Positions 1 through 6,334 of a stretch of 15,434 nucleotides of DNA are shown here, in pieces (the first letter of the stretch is position 1; each line of letters begins with the position of its first letter). Under the pieces are notes generated by a model, which searched no databases, was not told the origin of the DNA, and worked only from the letters and a program-made list of their open reading frames with translations. Both the position numbers and the translations under genes were made by a program. The stretch spans positions 1 to 15,434 of the forward strand of contig JBFLVN010000061.1 in the NCBI GenBank assembly GCA_040758475.1, written 5' to 3'. The DNA comes from JBFLVN01 sp040758475 (GTDB lineage Bacteria > JAGRBM01).

Positions 1-69
1 GGTGGGGGCGGCCCGCCACCCCCCCCTACTGGACATCCTCGTACAACGGTGGAATTTTTCCAAAAAAAA

Positions 70-210
70 ATGATGATCACCTTGCCCATGAAGGTGGCCA
101 CGAAAAAATACATGGCCTTCTTGGCCACCTTCATCGGTTGGGCGGTTTCGGGCGGTTTTACGGGGCTGCCGGGCGGGCCAAGGAAGATGGCCAGTATGGA
201 TAGCGTTTAA
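70..210 (+). CDS. Possible small membrane protein (46 aa), doubtful
   Basis: An open frame of 46 codons runs from ATG at 70 to TAA at 208-210. It is too short for usual gene callers. The product has a basic start (MKVATKKY around residues 7-14) followed by a hydrophobic stretch, AFLATFIGWAVSGGF, at about residues 16-30, as in a single membrane helix. There is no Shine-Dalgarno sequence before it, only an A tract. Its first five codons are repeated at 216, where they open a 19-codon frame that ends in an ATGA overlap with the GIY-YIG start at 272. The 13-bp inverted repeat at 88-134 lies inside it. I recognise no family. It may be a real small protein or chance. Confidence 0.22.
   Translation: MMITLPMKVATKKYMAFLATFIGWAVSGGFTGLPGGPRKMASMDSV
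88..134. repeat. 13-bp inverted repeat with 21-base loop
   Basis: ATGAAGGTGGCCA at 88-100 is perfectly complementary to TGGCCACCTTCAT at 122-134. No T tract follows on either strand, so this is not a standard intrinsic terminator. A second, shorter pair (GGAAGATGG at 182-190 and CCATCTTCC at 232-240) lies further on, giving this leader two possible stems upstream of the GIY-YIG gene. Its role is unknown. Confidence 0.55.
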
Positions 211-260
211 AAAAAATGATGATCACCTTGACCATCTTCCCTTATGCCCTTCGCGGTGTT

Positions 261-266
261 GGAGGA
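261..266 (+). promoter_or_regulatory. Ribosome binding site of the GIY-YIG gene
   Basis: GGAGGA lies five bases before the ATG at 272. It decides this start over an overlapping frame that begins at 244. Confidence 0.7.
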
Positions 267-271
267 ACCCC

Positions 272-550
272 ATGACCTCCAAGAATTCCTGGCGGCTCTA
301 CATCCTGCGCTGCGCGGATGGAACGCTCTATACGGGGGTGACAAACGATTTAAAGGCCCGGGTCGGCGCCCACAACGCGGGGAAGGGAGCCAAATACACC
401 CGGGGCCGGGGGCCCGTAAAACTCCTCCATTCGGAGCATTGCAAGGACAGGGGCGCCGCCCTCCGGCGGGAGTGGGAAGTAAAAAAACTCTCCCGAACGG
501 AAAAACTCGCCCTTGGACGACGGAAGAAATCCGGTGGTAGTACGAGGTAA
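272..550 (+). CDS. GIY-YIG domain protein (YhbQ/UPF0213 type)
   Basis: This 92-residue protein is a single GIY-YIG nuclease-fold domain, the usual size for the stand-alone YhbQ/UPF0213 group. The GIY half appears as WRLYILRCADGTLYTG (residues 7-22), with LYI and YTG in place of GIY and YIG. It is followed by the conserved Arg-30 and a His-Asn pair at 34-35. The metal-binding glutamate is expected at Glu-67 in the ALRREWEVKKL segment. The basic tail (GRRKKSGGSTR) suits nucleic-acid binding. Members are cytoplasmic, and a role in DNA processing or repair is assumed from the fold; the substrate is not known. The gene lies 27 bases before the crotonase gene and is likely co-transcribed with it, though the functions look unrelated. 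Confidence 0.88.
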   Translation: MTSKNSWRLYILRCADGTLYTGVTNDLKARVGAHNAGKGAKYTRGRGPVKLLHSEHCKDRGAALRREWEVKKLSRTEKLALGRRKKSGGSTR

Positions 551-564
551 TCTGGCCTTATCCC

Positions 565-570
565 AAGGAG
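565..570 (+). promoter_or_regulatory. Ribosome binding site of the crotonase gene
   Basis: AAGGAG lies seven bases before the ATG at 578, a strong site in the short space after the GIY-YIG gene. Confidence 0.75.
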
Positions 571-577
571 TCCCCTT

Positions 578-1432
578 ATGTCCTACACGACTTTTCTGAC
601 CGATCTTTCGGAAAAGATTTTTACGATCACCCTCAATCGTCCCGAACAGATGAATTCCTTCACTTATCAGATGGGGTTGGAACTCATTCAGGTTTTCGAC
701 GAGATCGACGCGAACGACGAGGTGCGGGCAGTCATCGTGACCGGGGCGGGAAAAGCCTTCTGCGCCGGAGCGGACCTCTCGGCGGCTTCGGGAGGAAAAG
801 CCTTCGATTCGAGCAAGCGCGATACGCTGGAGACTCACCGGGACCTCGGCGGACAGGTGACCCTCCGGATTTTCAATTCCAAGAAACCCGTGATCGCCGC
901 CATGAACGGCGCGGCCGTGGGCGTGGGCATCACCATGTGCCTTCCCATGGACGTACGGATCGCGAGCGACCGGACGAAAATCGGCTTCGTCTTCGCCCGC
1001 CGGGGGATCGTGCCGGAAGCGTGTTCGAGCTATTTCCTCCCCCGGATCGTGGGCATCTCGCAAGCCATGGAATGGGTGGCGACGGGCCGGGTTTTCACGG
1101 CCGAAGAGGCCCTGGCCGGAAGACTCGTCTCCCGCATCGTTCCGGCCGAGGAACTCCTTCCGGCGGCGAGGGCCCTTGGGAAAGAGATCGCCGAAAACAC
1201 GAGCCCCTGTTCGGTCGCCCTCTCGCGCCAGCTCCTCTGGCGCATGCTCGGCGCCTCGCATCCCATGGAGGCTCACCGGGCCGATTCGCGCGGAATCTAC
1301 GCCATGGGCCGCTCCGGGGATGCCCTCGAAGGGGTCACGAGCTTTCTTCAAAAGCGCCCGCCCAACTTTCCCCTCAAAGTTTCCAAGGACCTCCCCGATC
1401 TCTGGCCCAACTGGAAGGACCCGGAGTTTTAG
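578..1432 (+). CDS. Enoyl-CoA hydratase/isomerase family protein
   Basis: This 284-residue cytoplasmic protein belongs to the crotonase superfamily and would hydrate or isomerise an enoyl-CoA in beta-oxidation or a related acyl-CoA route. The CoA/oxyanion-hole motif AGKAFCAGADL is at residues 57-67. The second oxyanion segment NGAAVGVG is at 110-117, followed by MDVRIAS. By hand alignment to rat mitochondrial enoyl-CoA hydratase, the second catalytic glutamate is kept (Glu-165 in QAMEWVATG). The first position is Phe-139 instead of Glu, which fits an isomerase or another crotonase activity better than a classical hydratase. Glu-147 in GIVPEA could be an alternative acid/base. The C-terminus (FPLKVSKDLPDLWPNW) is a common ending of single-domain bacterial members. 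Four bases separate it from the next gene. The exact substrate cannot be read. Confidence 0.9.
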   Translation: MSYTTFLTDLSEKIFTITLNRPEQMNSFTYQMGLELIQVFDEIDANDEVRAVIVTGAGKAFCAGADLSAASGGKAFDSSKRDTLETHRDLGGQVTLRIFNSKKPVIAAMNGAAVGVGITMCLPMDVRIASDRTKIGFVFARRGIVPEACSSYFLPRIVGISQAMEWVATGRVFTAEEALAGRLVSRIVPAEELLPAARALGKEIAENTSPCSVALSRQLLWRMLGASHPMEAHRADSRGIYAMGRSGDALEGVTSFLQKRPPNFPLKVSKDLPDLWPNWKDPEF

Positions 1433-1435
1433 GAA

Positions 1436-2329
1436 ATGAGGAATTTTCTCGCCGCTCTGTTCGCCCTGGTGGCGATGGGAGGATCGGCCCTCTATTTGGG
1501 TGGTCCCGAGAAATGCGCCAAGTGGCTACCGGCATTTTCCAATACCTGCGCGCTTCTTCCGCCAAGCCCGCTGGAAGTTCCCACGGAAAAGGAGGGGGAA
1601 GCCGCCCCGGTGGCCGTGACGGTGCCGGGAAAGGAAAAGTCACCGGCCGAGCCGCGGGCCGCTCCTTCCGTACAAGCCGTAGAGCCGGAGCCTGAGGAAG
1701 TTTCCCACCCGGAACGGATCGTCTTCCACTACACGGACGAGCGGGGGGATTTTCACGCCGTCACAGGCATCCAGAACGTGCCGGTCGAGTACCGGGACCG
1801 CGTGAAGGTCGCAGATGGCAAGAAGCTCTCGACTTACAAGGAAGAGCCGGTGGCCATCGCTTCCGCCCCGGCACGCCCGGCGGCGGAGAAAAATCTAGAG
1901 GGGAAAAAGCTCCGCGGCCGCCCGGGCGGTTCCTGGAACTCGAACCAGATCGAGTGGGTTCCTTGGAAAAGCGCCATCTCCACGGCCAGGCGGAAAGGAA
2001 AGCCCATTTGCCTGACCGTGGTGACGGATTGGTGCCCCCATTGCAAAGAGTACGAACGGGTCTTCCACCGTCCGGAAGTGGCCGAAGCGGCCCAGGATTT
2101 CGTGATGGTCCGGGCCAATTCGGATTTCGAGCCGGAAATGGACGCCTACCCCGCAGGGGGCGGAAAGAAATTCATCCCGCGGACGATTTTCCTCCCGCCT
2201 TCGGGGCGTTACGCCGATCACTTCGCGCCGGGTAGCGATTACAACTTCAACAGCAGCAACGGGAGCGGCGGCCAGCTCGCGGGGGCGATGAAGGAGGCCT
2301 TGGCGCGGCTCGGCAAGACGGTGCCGTGA
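1436..2329 (+). CDS. Membrane-anchored thioredoxin-fold protein
   Basis: This 297-residue protein is probably tethered to the inner membrane with its body in the periplasm. Residues 3-21 form a hydrophobic anchor or uncleaved signal. Cys-27 and Cys-38 follow, then a Pro/Glu/Ala-rich linker (about 41-92). A small module at 94-137 contains YTDERGDFHAVTG and NVPVEYRD and looks like DUF4124. The C-terminal half is a thioredoxin-like domain (about 170-295) with the redox motif CPHC at 200-203 in TDWCPHC and a likely cis-proline at Pro-248 (KFIPRTIF). This resembles the thioredoxin_7/DUF953-type disulfide proteins. The role would be thiol reduction or oxidation of exported proteins, with partner unknown. 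The next gene repeats the anchor, the two cysteines and the small module, so the two probably arose by duplication and may act together. Confidence 0.82.
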   Translation: MRNFLAALFALVAMGGSALYLGGPEKCAKWLPAFSNTCALLPPSPLEVPTEKEGEAAPVAVTVPGKEKSPAEPRAAPSVQAVEPEPEEVSHPERIVFHYTDERGDFHAVTGIQNVPVEYRDRVKVADGKKLSTYKEEPVAIASAPARPAAEKNLEGKKLRGRPGGSWNSNQIEWVPWKSAISTARRKGKPICLTVVTDWCPHCKEYERVFHRPEVAEAAQDFVMVRANSDFEPEMDAYPAGGGKKFIPRTIFLPPSGRYADHFAPGSDYNFNSSNGSGGQLAGAMKEALARLGKTVP

Positions 2330-2374
2330 GAGCCGGTGCTGGCCGCACCGCGCCGCCCGTGCCATAGTTCCCCC

Positions 2375-2713
2375 ATGGGTAAAACAATTGCCGCGCTTCT
2401 GATCGTTCTGGTGATCTTCGTCGCCGGGCTCTACTTCGTCGGGCGGGAATCCTGCGAGAAAGTTCTGCCGCCCTCCGTCGGCTTCTGCGCCGTTCTCCAT
2501 CCAGGGGAACCAGGAGCTTCGGCGCCGGCCAAGGGAGAATTGGACCCGGCCAAGGCGATCTACCGTTATACGGACGCCCAAGGGGTCGTGCAGGCGGTCC
2601 GGGGCCTTCACAACGTGCCGCCCGAGTTTCGCGACAAGGCCAAAGCCGTAAGCGGCGAGGATCTCCAGACCTACCAGGAAGCCCCGCCCCCCGCCGAGAA
2701 GCCCGCGAAGTGA
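2375..2713 (+). CDS. Small membrane-anchored DUF4124-like protein
   Basis: This 112-residue protein has a hydrophobic N-terminal segment (residues 4-22), then Cys-27 and Cys-38, a short Gly/Ala/Pro linker, and a module at 62-102 (IYRYTDAQGVVQAV, then NVPPEFRD and LQTYQE). The module is like DUF4124, a small domain common in exported proteobacterial proteins. The anchor, both cysteine positions and the module match residues 1-137 of the preceding protein, but the thioredoxin domain is absent. I chose the ATG at 2375 because the hydrophobic segment then sits at the N-terminus; a GTG at 2336 would add 13 residues. Neither start has a clear Shine-Dalgarno sequence. The function is unknown. A partner or substrate-like subunit for the thioredoxin-fold protein is a guess from gene order and shared sequence. 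Confidence 0.75.
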   Translation: MGKTIAALLIVLVIFVAGLYFVGRESCEKVLPPSVGFCAVLHPGEPGASAPAKGELDPAKAIYRYTDAQGVVQAVRGLHNVPPEFRDKAKAVSGEDLQTYQEAPPPAEKPAK

Positions 2714-2721
2714 TCCGGTTC

Positions 2722-2758
2722 TAAAAACGAAGAGGCGCATCCGTAGGACGCGCCTCTT
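2722..2758 (-). terminator. Rho-independent terminator of the acyl-CoA dehydrogenase gene
   Basis: AAGAGGCGC at 2730-2738 pairs perfectly with GCGCCTCTT at 2750-2758. After one A-C mismatch, three more base pairs close on a three-base loop. Read on the minus strand, the stem is followed by CG and then five T residues (complement of 2723-2727), as in an intrinsic terminator for the gene ending at 2781. On the plus strand the T tract is poor, so it would stop the convergent plus-strand genes only weakly. Confidence 0.8.
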
Positions 2759-2780
2759 GTGCTTCCGTGTCCCGGAAAAT

Positions 2781-3998
2781 CTATTGGATGTCCAGGCCGT
2801 CCATGAGGCGCCGCGAGATGACGAGGCGCTGGATCTGGCCCGTTCCCTCGAAGATGTCGAAGATCGGAATATCGCGGAACGCCTTTTCGAGGAGGCGCTT
2901 GCGTTCCGTCGAGTGGTTGCCGACGATGCTCATGGCCTCGCGGCAGCACTCCTTTCCGACCTTCGCGCCGTAAGCCTTCGCCATGCTGGATTCCATCGAG
3001 TTGGGAATCCCCATGTCGGCCATGTAGGCGGCGTTCCACCCGAGGAGCCGCCCGGCGTTCAATTTGCGCTCCATGTTGGAGAGCGTGTCGCGGATGCTCT
3101 GGTAGCGGTTGATGGGGCGCGAGAGGAGGTACATTTCCTTGGCCGTATCCCGGGCGATTTCGTAAGCCGCCCGGCCGATCCCGACGCCAAGGAGGCCCAC
3201 CATGAACCGGGTCGTGTCGAAGGTCTTCATGGCGACCTTGAAGCCTTCGCTCCCGCCGGTCTCGTAGCGCTTTTCGCCGCCAAGAAGCTGATCTTTGTGG
3301 ACGCGGCAGTCCTCGAAGGCAAGCGCCGCCGTTTCGCTCGCGCGCATTCCCATCTTCTTTTCGATCTTGAGGACCTGGAAGCCGGGCGTCCCCTTTTCGA
3401 CCACGAAGACCCGGTGGCCGGCCTTCCCCTTGCTCTTGTCGATCGTCGCGAAGACGACGGTCCACTCGGCCCGGGCGCCGTTGGAGCAAAACATCTTCTG
3501 GCCGTTCAGGACGTAGTAATCGCCGTCCTTGCGGCAGGTGGTCTGGATGGCGGCGGCGTCCGACCCGCAGCCGGGTTCGGTGAGGGCGTAGGCGCCCCAC
3601 TTGGGATCTTTGCCGCCGAAGATCGAGAGGTACTTCTTGCGCTGCTCGTCCGTTCCCATCATGGCGACCGGAGGGCCGCCCACGCCCGGGCCGGGGACGT
3701 TCAAGGTGACGGCCGGATCGGCCCAGCCGATCTCCTCGGTCACGAGGGCCATGAGGCGGTTCGTTTGCTTCACGCCCTTTTTGTCGGGCGTTTCGCCAAG
3801 GCCCGCCCCTTCGCCGCCCATCTCCTTGGGCATTCCGCCGCCGCCCATGGCGAGGTTCTTCAAGTTCGCCAGGAACTTCATGTCCATCTCGTGCTTCTCG
3901 TCGAATTCGAGAGCCTTCGGGCGGATCATGGTCTTGCAGAAGGTCTGGGCCATCATGAGAACGTTCTTCTGGCCCTGTTCGAGTTCGAAATCGATCAT
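2781..3998 (-). CDS. Acyl-CoA dehydrogenase
   Basis: This 405-residue cytoplasmic flavoprotein oxidises an acyl-CoA to the trans-2-enoyl-CoA, passing electrons to electron-transfer flavoprotein. Order of regions: N-terminal helical domain (about 1-130), beta domain with the FAD/substrate motif YALTEPGCGSD at 137-147 and KKMGMRASET near 224-233, and C-terminal helical domain (about 245-400). The catalytic base is Glu-384 in IFEGTGQIQR, the position of Glu-376 in medium-chain acyl-CoA dehydrogenase. A Gly-rich loop (MGGGG, GGEGAG) at 51-67 is longer than usual. The ATG at 3998 is chosen because AAGGA lies eight bases before it; a GTG at 4046 would add 16 poorly conserved residues. The chain-length preference cannot be told. 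It is divergent from another acyl-CoA dehydrogenase-like gene across an 18-bp palindrome. Confidence 0.93.
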   Translation of the reverse strand: MIDFELEQGQKNVLMMAQTFCKTMIRPKALEFDEKHEMDMKFLANLKNLAMGGGGMPKEMGGEGAGLGETPDKKGVKQTNRLMALVTEEIGWADPAVTLNVPGPGVGGPPVAMMGTDEQRKKYLSIFGGKDPKWGAYALTEPGCGSDAAAIQTTCRKDGDYYVLNGQKMFCSNGARAEWTVVFATIDKSKGKAGHRVFVVEKGTPGFQVLKIEKKMGMRASETAALAFEDCRVHKDQLLGGEKRYETGGSEGFKVAMKTFDTTRFMVGLLGVGIGRAAYEIARDTAKEMYLLSRPINRYQSIRDTLSNMERKLNAGRLLGWNAAYMADMGIPNSMESSMAKAYGAKVGKECCREAMSIVGNHSTERKRLLEKAFRDIPIFDIFEGTGQIQRLVISRRLMDGLDIQ

Positions 3999-4006
3999 GG
4001 GGAGGT

Positions 4007-4011
4007 TCCTT
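4007..4011 (-). promoter_or_regulatory. Ribosome binding site of the acyl-CoA dehydrogenase gene
   Basis: On the minus strand AAGGA lies eight bases before the ATG at 3998. It supports that start over the in-frame GTG at 4046. Confidence 0.65.
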
Positions 4012-4093
4012 TCACGGGTAAGGACCTGTTCTGACGCTGCCGTCACTTCCGGGCGGGGCGGGGAGCCAAGCGGCTCCGGGCCTTCCCGTCCAA

Positions 4094-4111
4094 ATTGACT
4101 CGCGAGTCAAT
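4094..4111. promoter_or_regulatory. 18-bp perfect palindrome, likely repressor operator
   Basis: ATTGACTCGCGAGTCAAT reads the same on both strands. It sits in the 182-bp space between the divergent acyl-CoA dehydrogenase (start 3998) and acyl-CoA dehydrogenase-like (start 4181) genes. Its length and central CGCG suit a dimeric TetR-family repressor, the type that often controls acyl-CoA genes and responds to acyl-CoAs. Each half carries TTGACT, which resembles a -35 box, but I see no convincing -10 at the right distance. No regulator gene is in this window. Confidence 0.7.
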
Positions 4112-4180
4112 ATCCCACCGCCGGAGGAGGGTCAAGGCGGGGAGGGGCGCCGTTTGTTTCCAAGCGCTAGGATCGGGGGC

Positions 4181-5218
4181 ATGAACGATTCCGAATCCTT
4201 CGCCCGAAGCCTTCCCCCCAACCTCGCCCGGCCGGTGAATGAAACAAGCTGGCGGGAGCTTCTCGCGCTCCCCGAACTACGCGCGGCTCTCTCCCGGATT
4301 TCCTCGTTCCGGGAGGCGGGCGCTTTCCTGGAAGGAATCTCCCGCGGCGGGGCCGACATGGGCGTGCCGCTTACCTTCACGGTCCACCTCGTCTGCCTCC
4401 TTCGCGTCCTCCGGCTACTGGCCCCCGAGGTGGCTAAGCAAGTCGCGGCCAGCAACGGCCTTTGCTGCATGGGAGCGAGCGAACCCAAGGTGGGATCGCA
4501 CCCGGGAAAGATTCAAACCACCGCCAAGAAGGATGGGAGCGGCTGGATCATCACGGGGCAAAAAACCTTCACGACCGGCGGTCCGCTCGCCTCGATGTAC
4601 CTGATCCTTGCCATCTGCGGGGAATCTTCCGAAGGGCGCGACCTGGGCGTCTTCTTGGTTCCCCGGGATTCTTCAGGACTCTCCGTCTCCACGATGCCGC
4701 CGCACGTGGGCCCGGAAACGGCGCTCCACGCCAATTTGAAGTTGGAAAACGTTCGCGTGCCGCTTGCCGCCCGGCTTGGTCCCTCGGACCGGGAGAAAAA
4801 CGGTTGGACGGAGATCGCAAAACCCTTCCGCCAGTGGGAGGATTCGCTCCTGTCGAGCTGGGTCGCCGGGCTTTTCTATCGCCACGCGAGCGAATTGAGA
4901 GATGCTCTCCGGAGGCGGGAAGGATTCCAGGTTCCCGCGGGAAGGTTCTTTGCCTATGCCGAGGCCCTCTCCACCCTGGCCAAGGACGCGGCCCAAACTC
5001 TCGACGAGGAAATCGCGGGCGCGGATTTTAACTCCCTTATCCTTCGCCGCTACGCCTCCTTCGAAGTGCTCCGGGGAGCCAAGCCGCTACTCGATGAACT
5101 CTCCGCCGTCCTTCCAAGCCCGCCGCCCGAACCGTTCGGCAAACTCCGCGCGCTCCTGGCCATGACCGACTTCGCCAAGAACGCCCGAGAGAAGATCGTC
5201 GCGGGGGCGGTGGGGTAG
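4181..5218 (+). CDS. Acyl-CoA dehydrogenase-like protein lacking the catalytic base region
   Basis: This 345-residue protein is shorter than the usual 380-410 of the family. The best-kept part is the beta domain: GASEPKVGSHPGK at 98-110 corresponds to the ALTEPxxGSD flavin motif, followed by the GWIITGQKTFTTGG segment at 121-134. The N-terminal helical domain is weakly recognisable. The C-terminal helical part (about 215-345) is divergent and ends without the EGTxQIQR block, so the usual catalytic glutamate is missing. It may bind FAD or acyl-CoA without normal dehydrogenation, use another base, or act as a partner subunit. I chose ATG 4181, with GGGGG just before it; a TTG at 4154 is possible. 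Its 3' end shares 14 bases with the hairpin downstream. Confidence 0.8.
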   Translation: MNDSESFARSLPPNLARPVNETSWRELLALPELRAALSRISSFREAGAFLEGISRGGADMGVPLTFTVHLVCLLRVLRLLAPEVAKQVAASNGLCCMGASEPKVGSHPGKIQTTAKKDGSGWIITGQKTFTTGGPLASMYLILAICGESSEGRDLGVFLVPRDSSGLSVSTMPPHVGPETALHANLKLENVRVPLAARLGPSDREKNGWTEIAKPFRQWEDSLLSSWVAGLFYRHASELRDALRRREGFQVPAGRFFAYAEALSTLAKDAAQTLDEEIAGADFNSLILRRYASFEVLRGAKPLLDELSAVLPSPPPEPFGKLRALLAMTDFAKNAREKIVAGAVG

Positions 5219-5281
5219 GAGCTTCAACCCATACCTCCAAAAACTCCGGGCGTTCTTGGCGAAGTTATTCGCCAAGAACGC
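5171..5281 (+). repeat. 14-base direct repeat linking a gene end and the next hairpin
   Basis: TTCGCCAAGAACGC occurs at 5171-5184, inside the last codons of the acyl-CoA dehydrogenase-like gene, and again at 5268-5281 as the right arm of the terminator hairpin. The bases after each copy also look related for about 20 positions. The second copy would read FAKNARGKTV against FAKNAREKIV at the gene end, but in a different frame relative to the gene. The left arm of the hairpin is the same sequence inverted. Confidence 0.6.
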
Positions 5282-5287
5282 TCGGGG
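5239..5287 (-). terminator. Strong hairpin terminator of the giant Rhs gene
   Basis: CGTTCTTGGCGAA at 5251-5263 and TTCGCCAAGAACG at 5268-5280 form a perfect 13-bp stem on a GTTA loop. Pairing extends outward about seven more base pairs, with two G-U pairs, to 5244/5287. On the minus strand the stem is followed directly by TTTTT (complement of 5239-5243). It therefore ends the minus-strand gene that stops at 5360. The plus-strand side has no T tract. Confidence 0.82.
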
Positions 5288-5359
5288 GAAAACCGTGGCG
5301 AGCGGTGAGGCAGAGCCTTCTCATCTTCTCTGCTAAGCACACATGGTCTTTCGGTGCTT

Positions 5360-5659
5360 TCAAGGAGCAGCTTTGCATATCATGCAAATATTCGTTGCGT
5401 TTTCAAAAGCCATTTTCATCCCAAATCCAACTGACAAAATAGCGCGATACGCTTGACCATATGGCCCTAAGACCTGGCCACTCCAACTGCCTCTCAATAG
5501 TGCCATGTCGGCACGAGTAGCATCTCCCACGGAAAAAACATTGTTGTAATAAGTCCAATCGTGTACTTTTGCCGCTTGATCCATATTGGTCCCATAAGTG
5601 ACCCCAAAATAATCATAATTTTGAGGTGATGGTCCCATGCCTGGACCAGCAGCACCGCC
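5360..5659 (-). other. C-terminal tip domain, phospholipase A2-like
   Basis: The last 100 residues (2433-2532) contain YDYFGVTYGTN, then DQAAKVHDWTYY and, after about ten residues, ATRADMALLRG and YGQAYRAI. This order (Tyr/Gly loop, D-x-A-A-x-x-H-D-x-x-Y, A-D-x-x-L-L, aromatic helix) is like the phospholipase A2 domain of parvovirus VP1, where the HD pair is catalytic and the Gly-containing loop binds calcium. The match is by eye only. The very end, NICMICKAAP, carries a CxxC. If right, the tip would hydrolyse phospholipids of a target membrane. Confidence 0.5.
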
Positions 5660-6334
5660 GTAGCGAGGAACTAAGGAATTAGCAAATTGAGCGAAACCTT
5701 CCTGAAAAGCACTCCAAACACGTCCTGTGCTGAATGGTGCTGCTAGCATATTCGCTGTTCCGCTTAGGATTCCACCAATATTGCCAAATATTGCTCCGGT
5801 AGACATAGACTGCACGTCGAGCGCGGCATTCCCTGGTACGCTAAGTAAGCGATAGGAAAGCTCGCCAAGTCCAAACCTAGCAGCCAGTTGACCGAGGAAT
5901 TGAAATCCAAATCCAGCAATAAATCCGGTTGCAAATCCAGTAGCCATCGCTTTCCAAATATTCCCCCCCGTTGCCAATGCTGTTAGCCCGCTCATCAATC
6001 CACCGGATATTCCCATGAATAAGCCACTTGTAATAAATGGCCCAAGAATCGGCGCCGCAATAATAGCTATGGCGATGAGAATATGAGCTACAAGCGCCAT
6101 TGCAATTCCCTTTAATACTTTTTTGAAAATCTTCATGAACCCATAGCCATCTTCATCTGTTTGGTTTATGGGGTTGTTTAAAGAATAACTAAAGCGATTA
6201 AGGTCCTGTGGAGCGTACGCACGTTCTTGCCATTGTTTAACTCGATCCTTGATGTCTGCTCCAGGTGACGGATTGCCATTTTCCCAATCCCATTCCACTT
6301 GTCTCAAGGCTTGAAGCCCCTGTGGCGCTAGTTG
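5360..6334 (-). other. AT-rich variable tip of the Rhs protein
   Basis: Downstream of the Rhs core DP at about 6341, base composition drops from roughly 60-68% GC to around 40-48% by hand counts of single lines. The segment encodes the NNP-type end of the core (NRFSYSLNNP), a hydrophobic Gly-rich stretch at residues 2278-2365 and the phospholipase-like end. A sharp change at this point is typical of exchanged Rhs C-terminal tips. Confidence 0.7.

Larger units (their letters stand above)
63..235. repeat. 27-base direct repeat pair (63-89 and 209-235)
   Basis: Two copies of a 27-base sequence, 146 bases apart, are identical except at one position (C at 85, A at 231). Each begins with eight A residues followed by ATGATGATCACCTTG. 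Each copy therefore has an ATG-ATG that could open a reading frame with the same first residues, MMITL. The first frame runs to 210 and the second from 216 to 275, where its TGA overlaps the ATG of the GIY-YIG gene. The repeat does not match an insertion-sequence end that I recognise. It could be a duplicated leader, a local recombination product or an assembly artefact near a scaffold edge. Confidence 0.75.

Noticed and set aside
1..20. GC-rich hairpin at the window edge
   Set aside because: A five-bp stem with a bulge in a G/C-run region and no T tract; it could be the end of an upstream gene but cannot be judged at the edge.
350..1351. 333-codon minus-strand frame across the GIY-YIG and crotonase genes
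   Set aside because: Antisense frame in GC-rich DNA; rich in Arg/Gly/His with no motif, while both plus-strand genes are well supported.
2757..4034. 425-codon plus-strand frame opposite the acyl-CoA dehydrogenase
   Set aside because: It mirrors a clear acyl-CoA dehydrogenase with all motifs on the other strand; its product is an antisense His/Ala/Leu-rich sequence with no family features.
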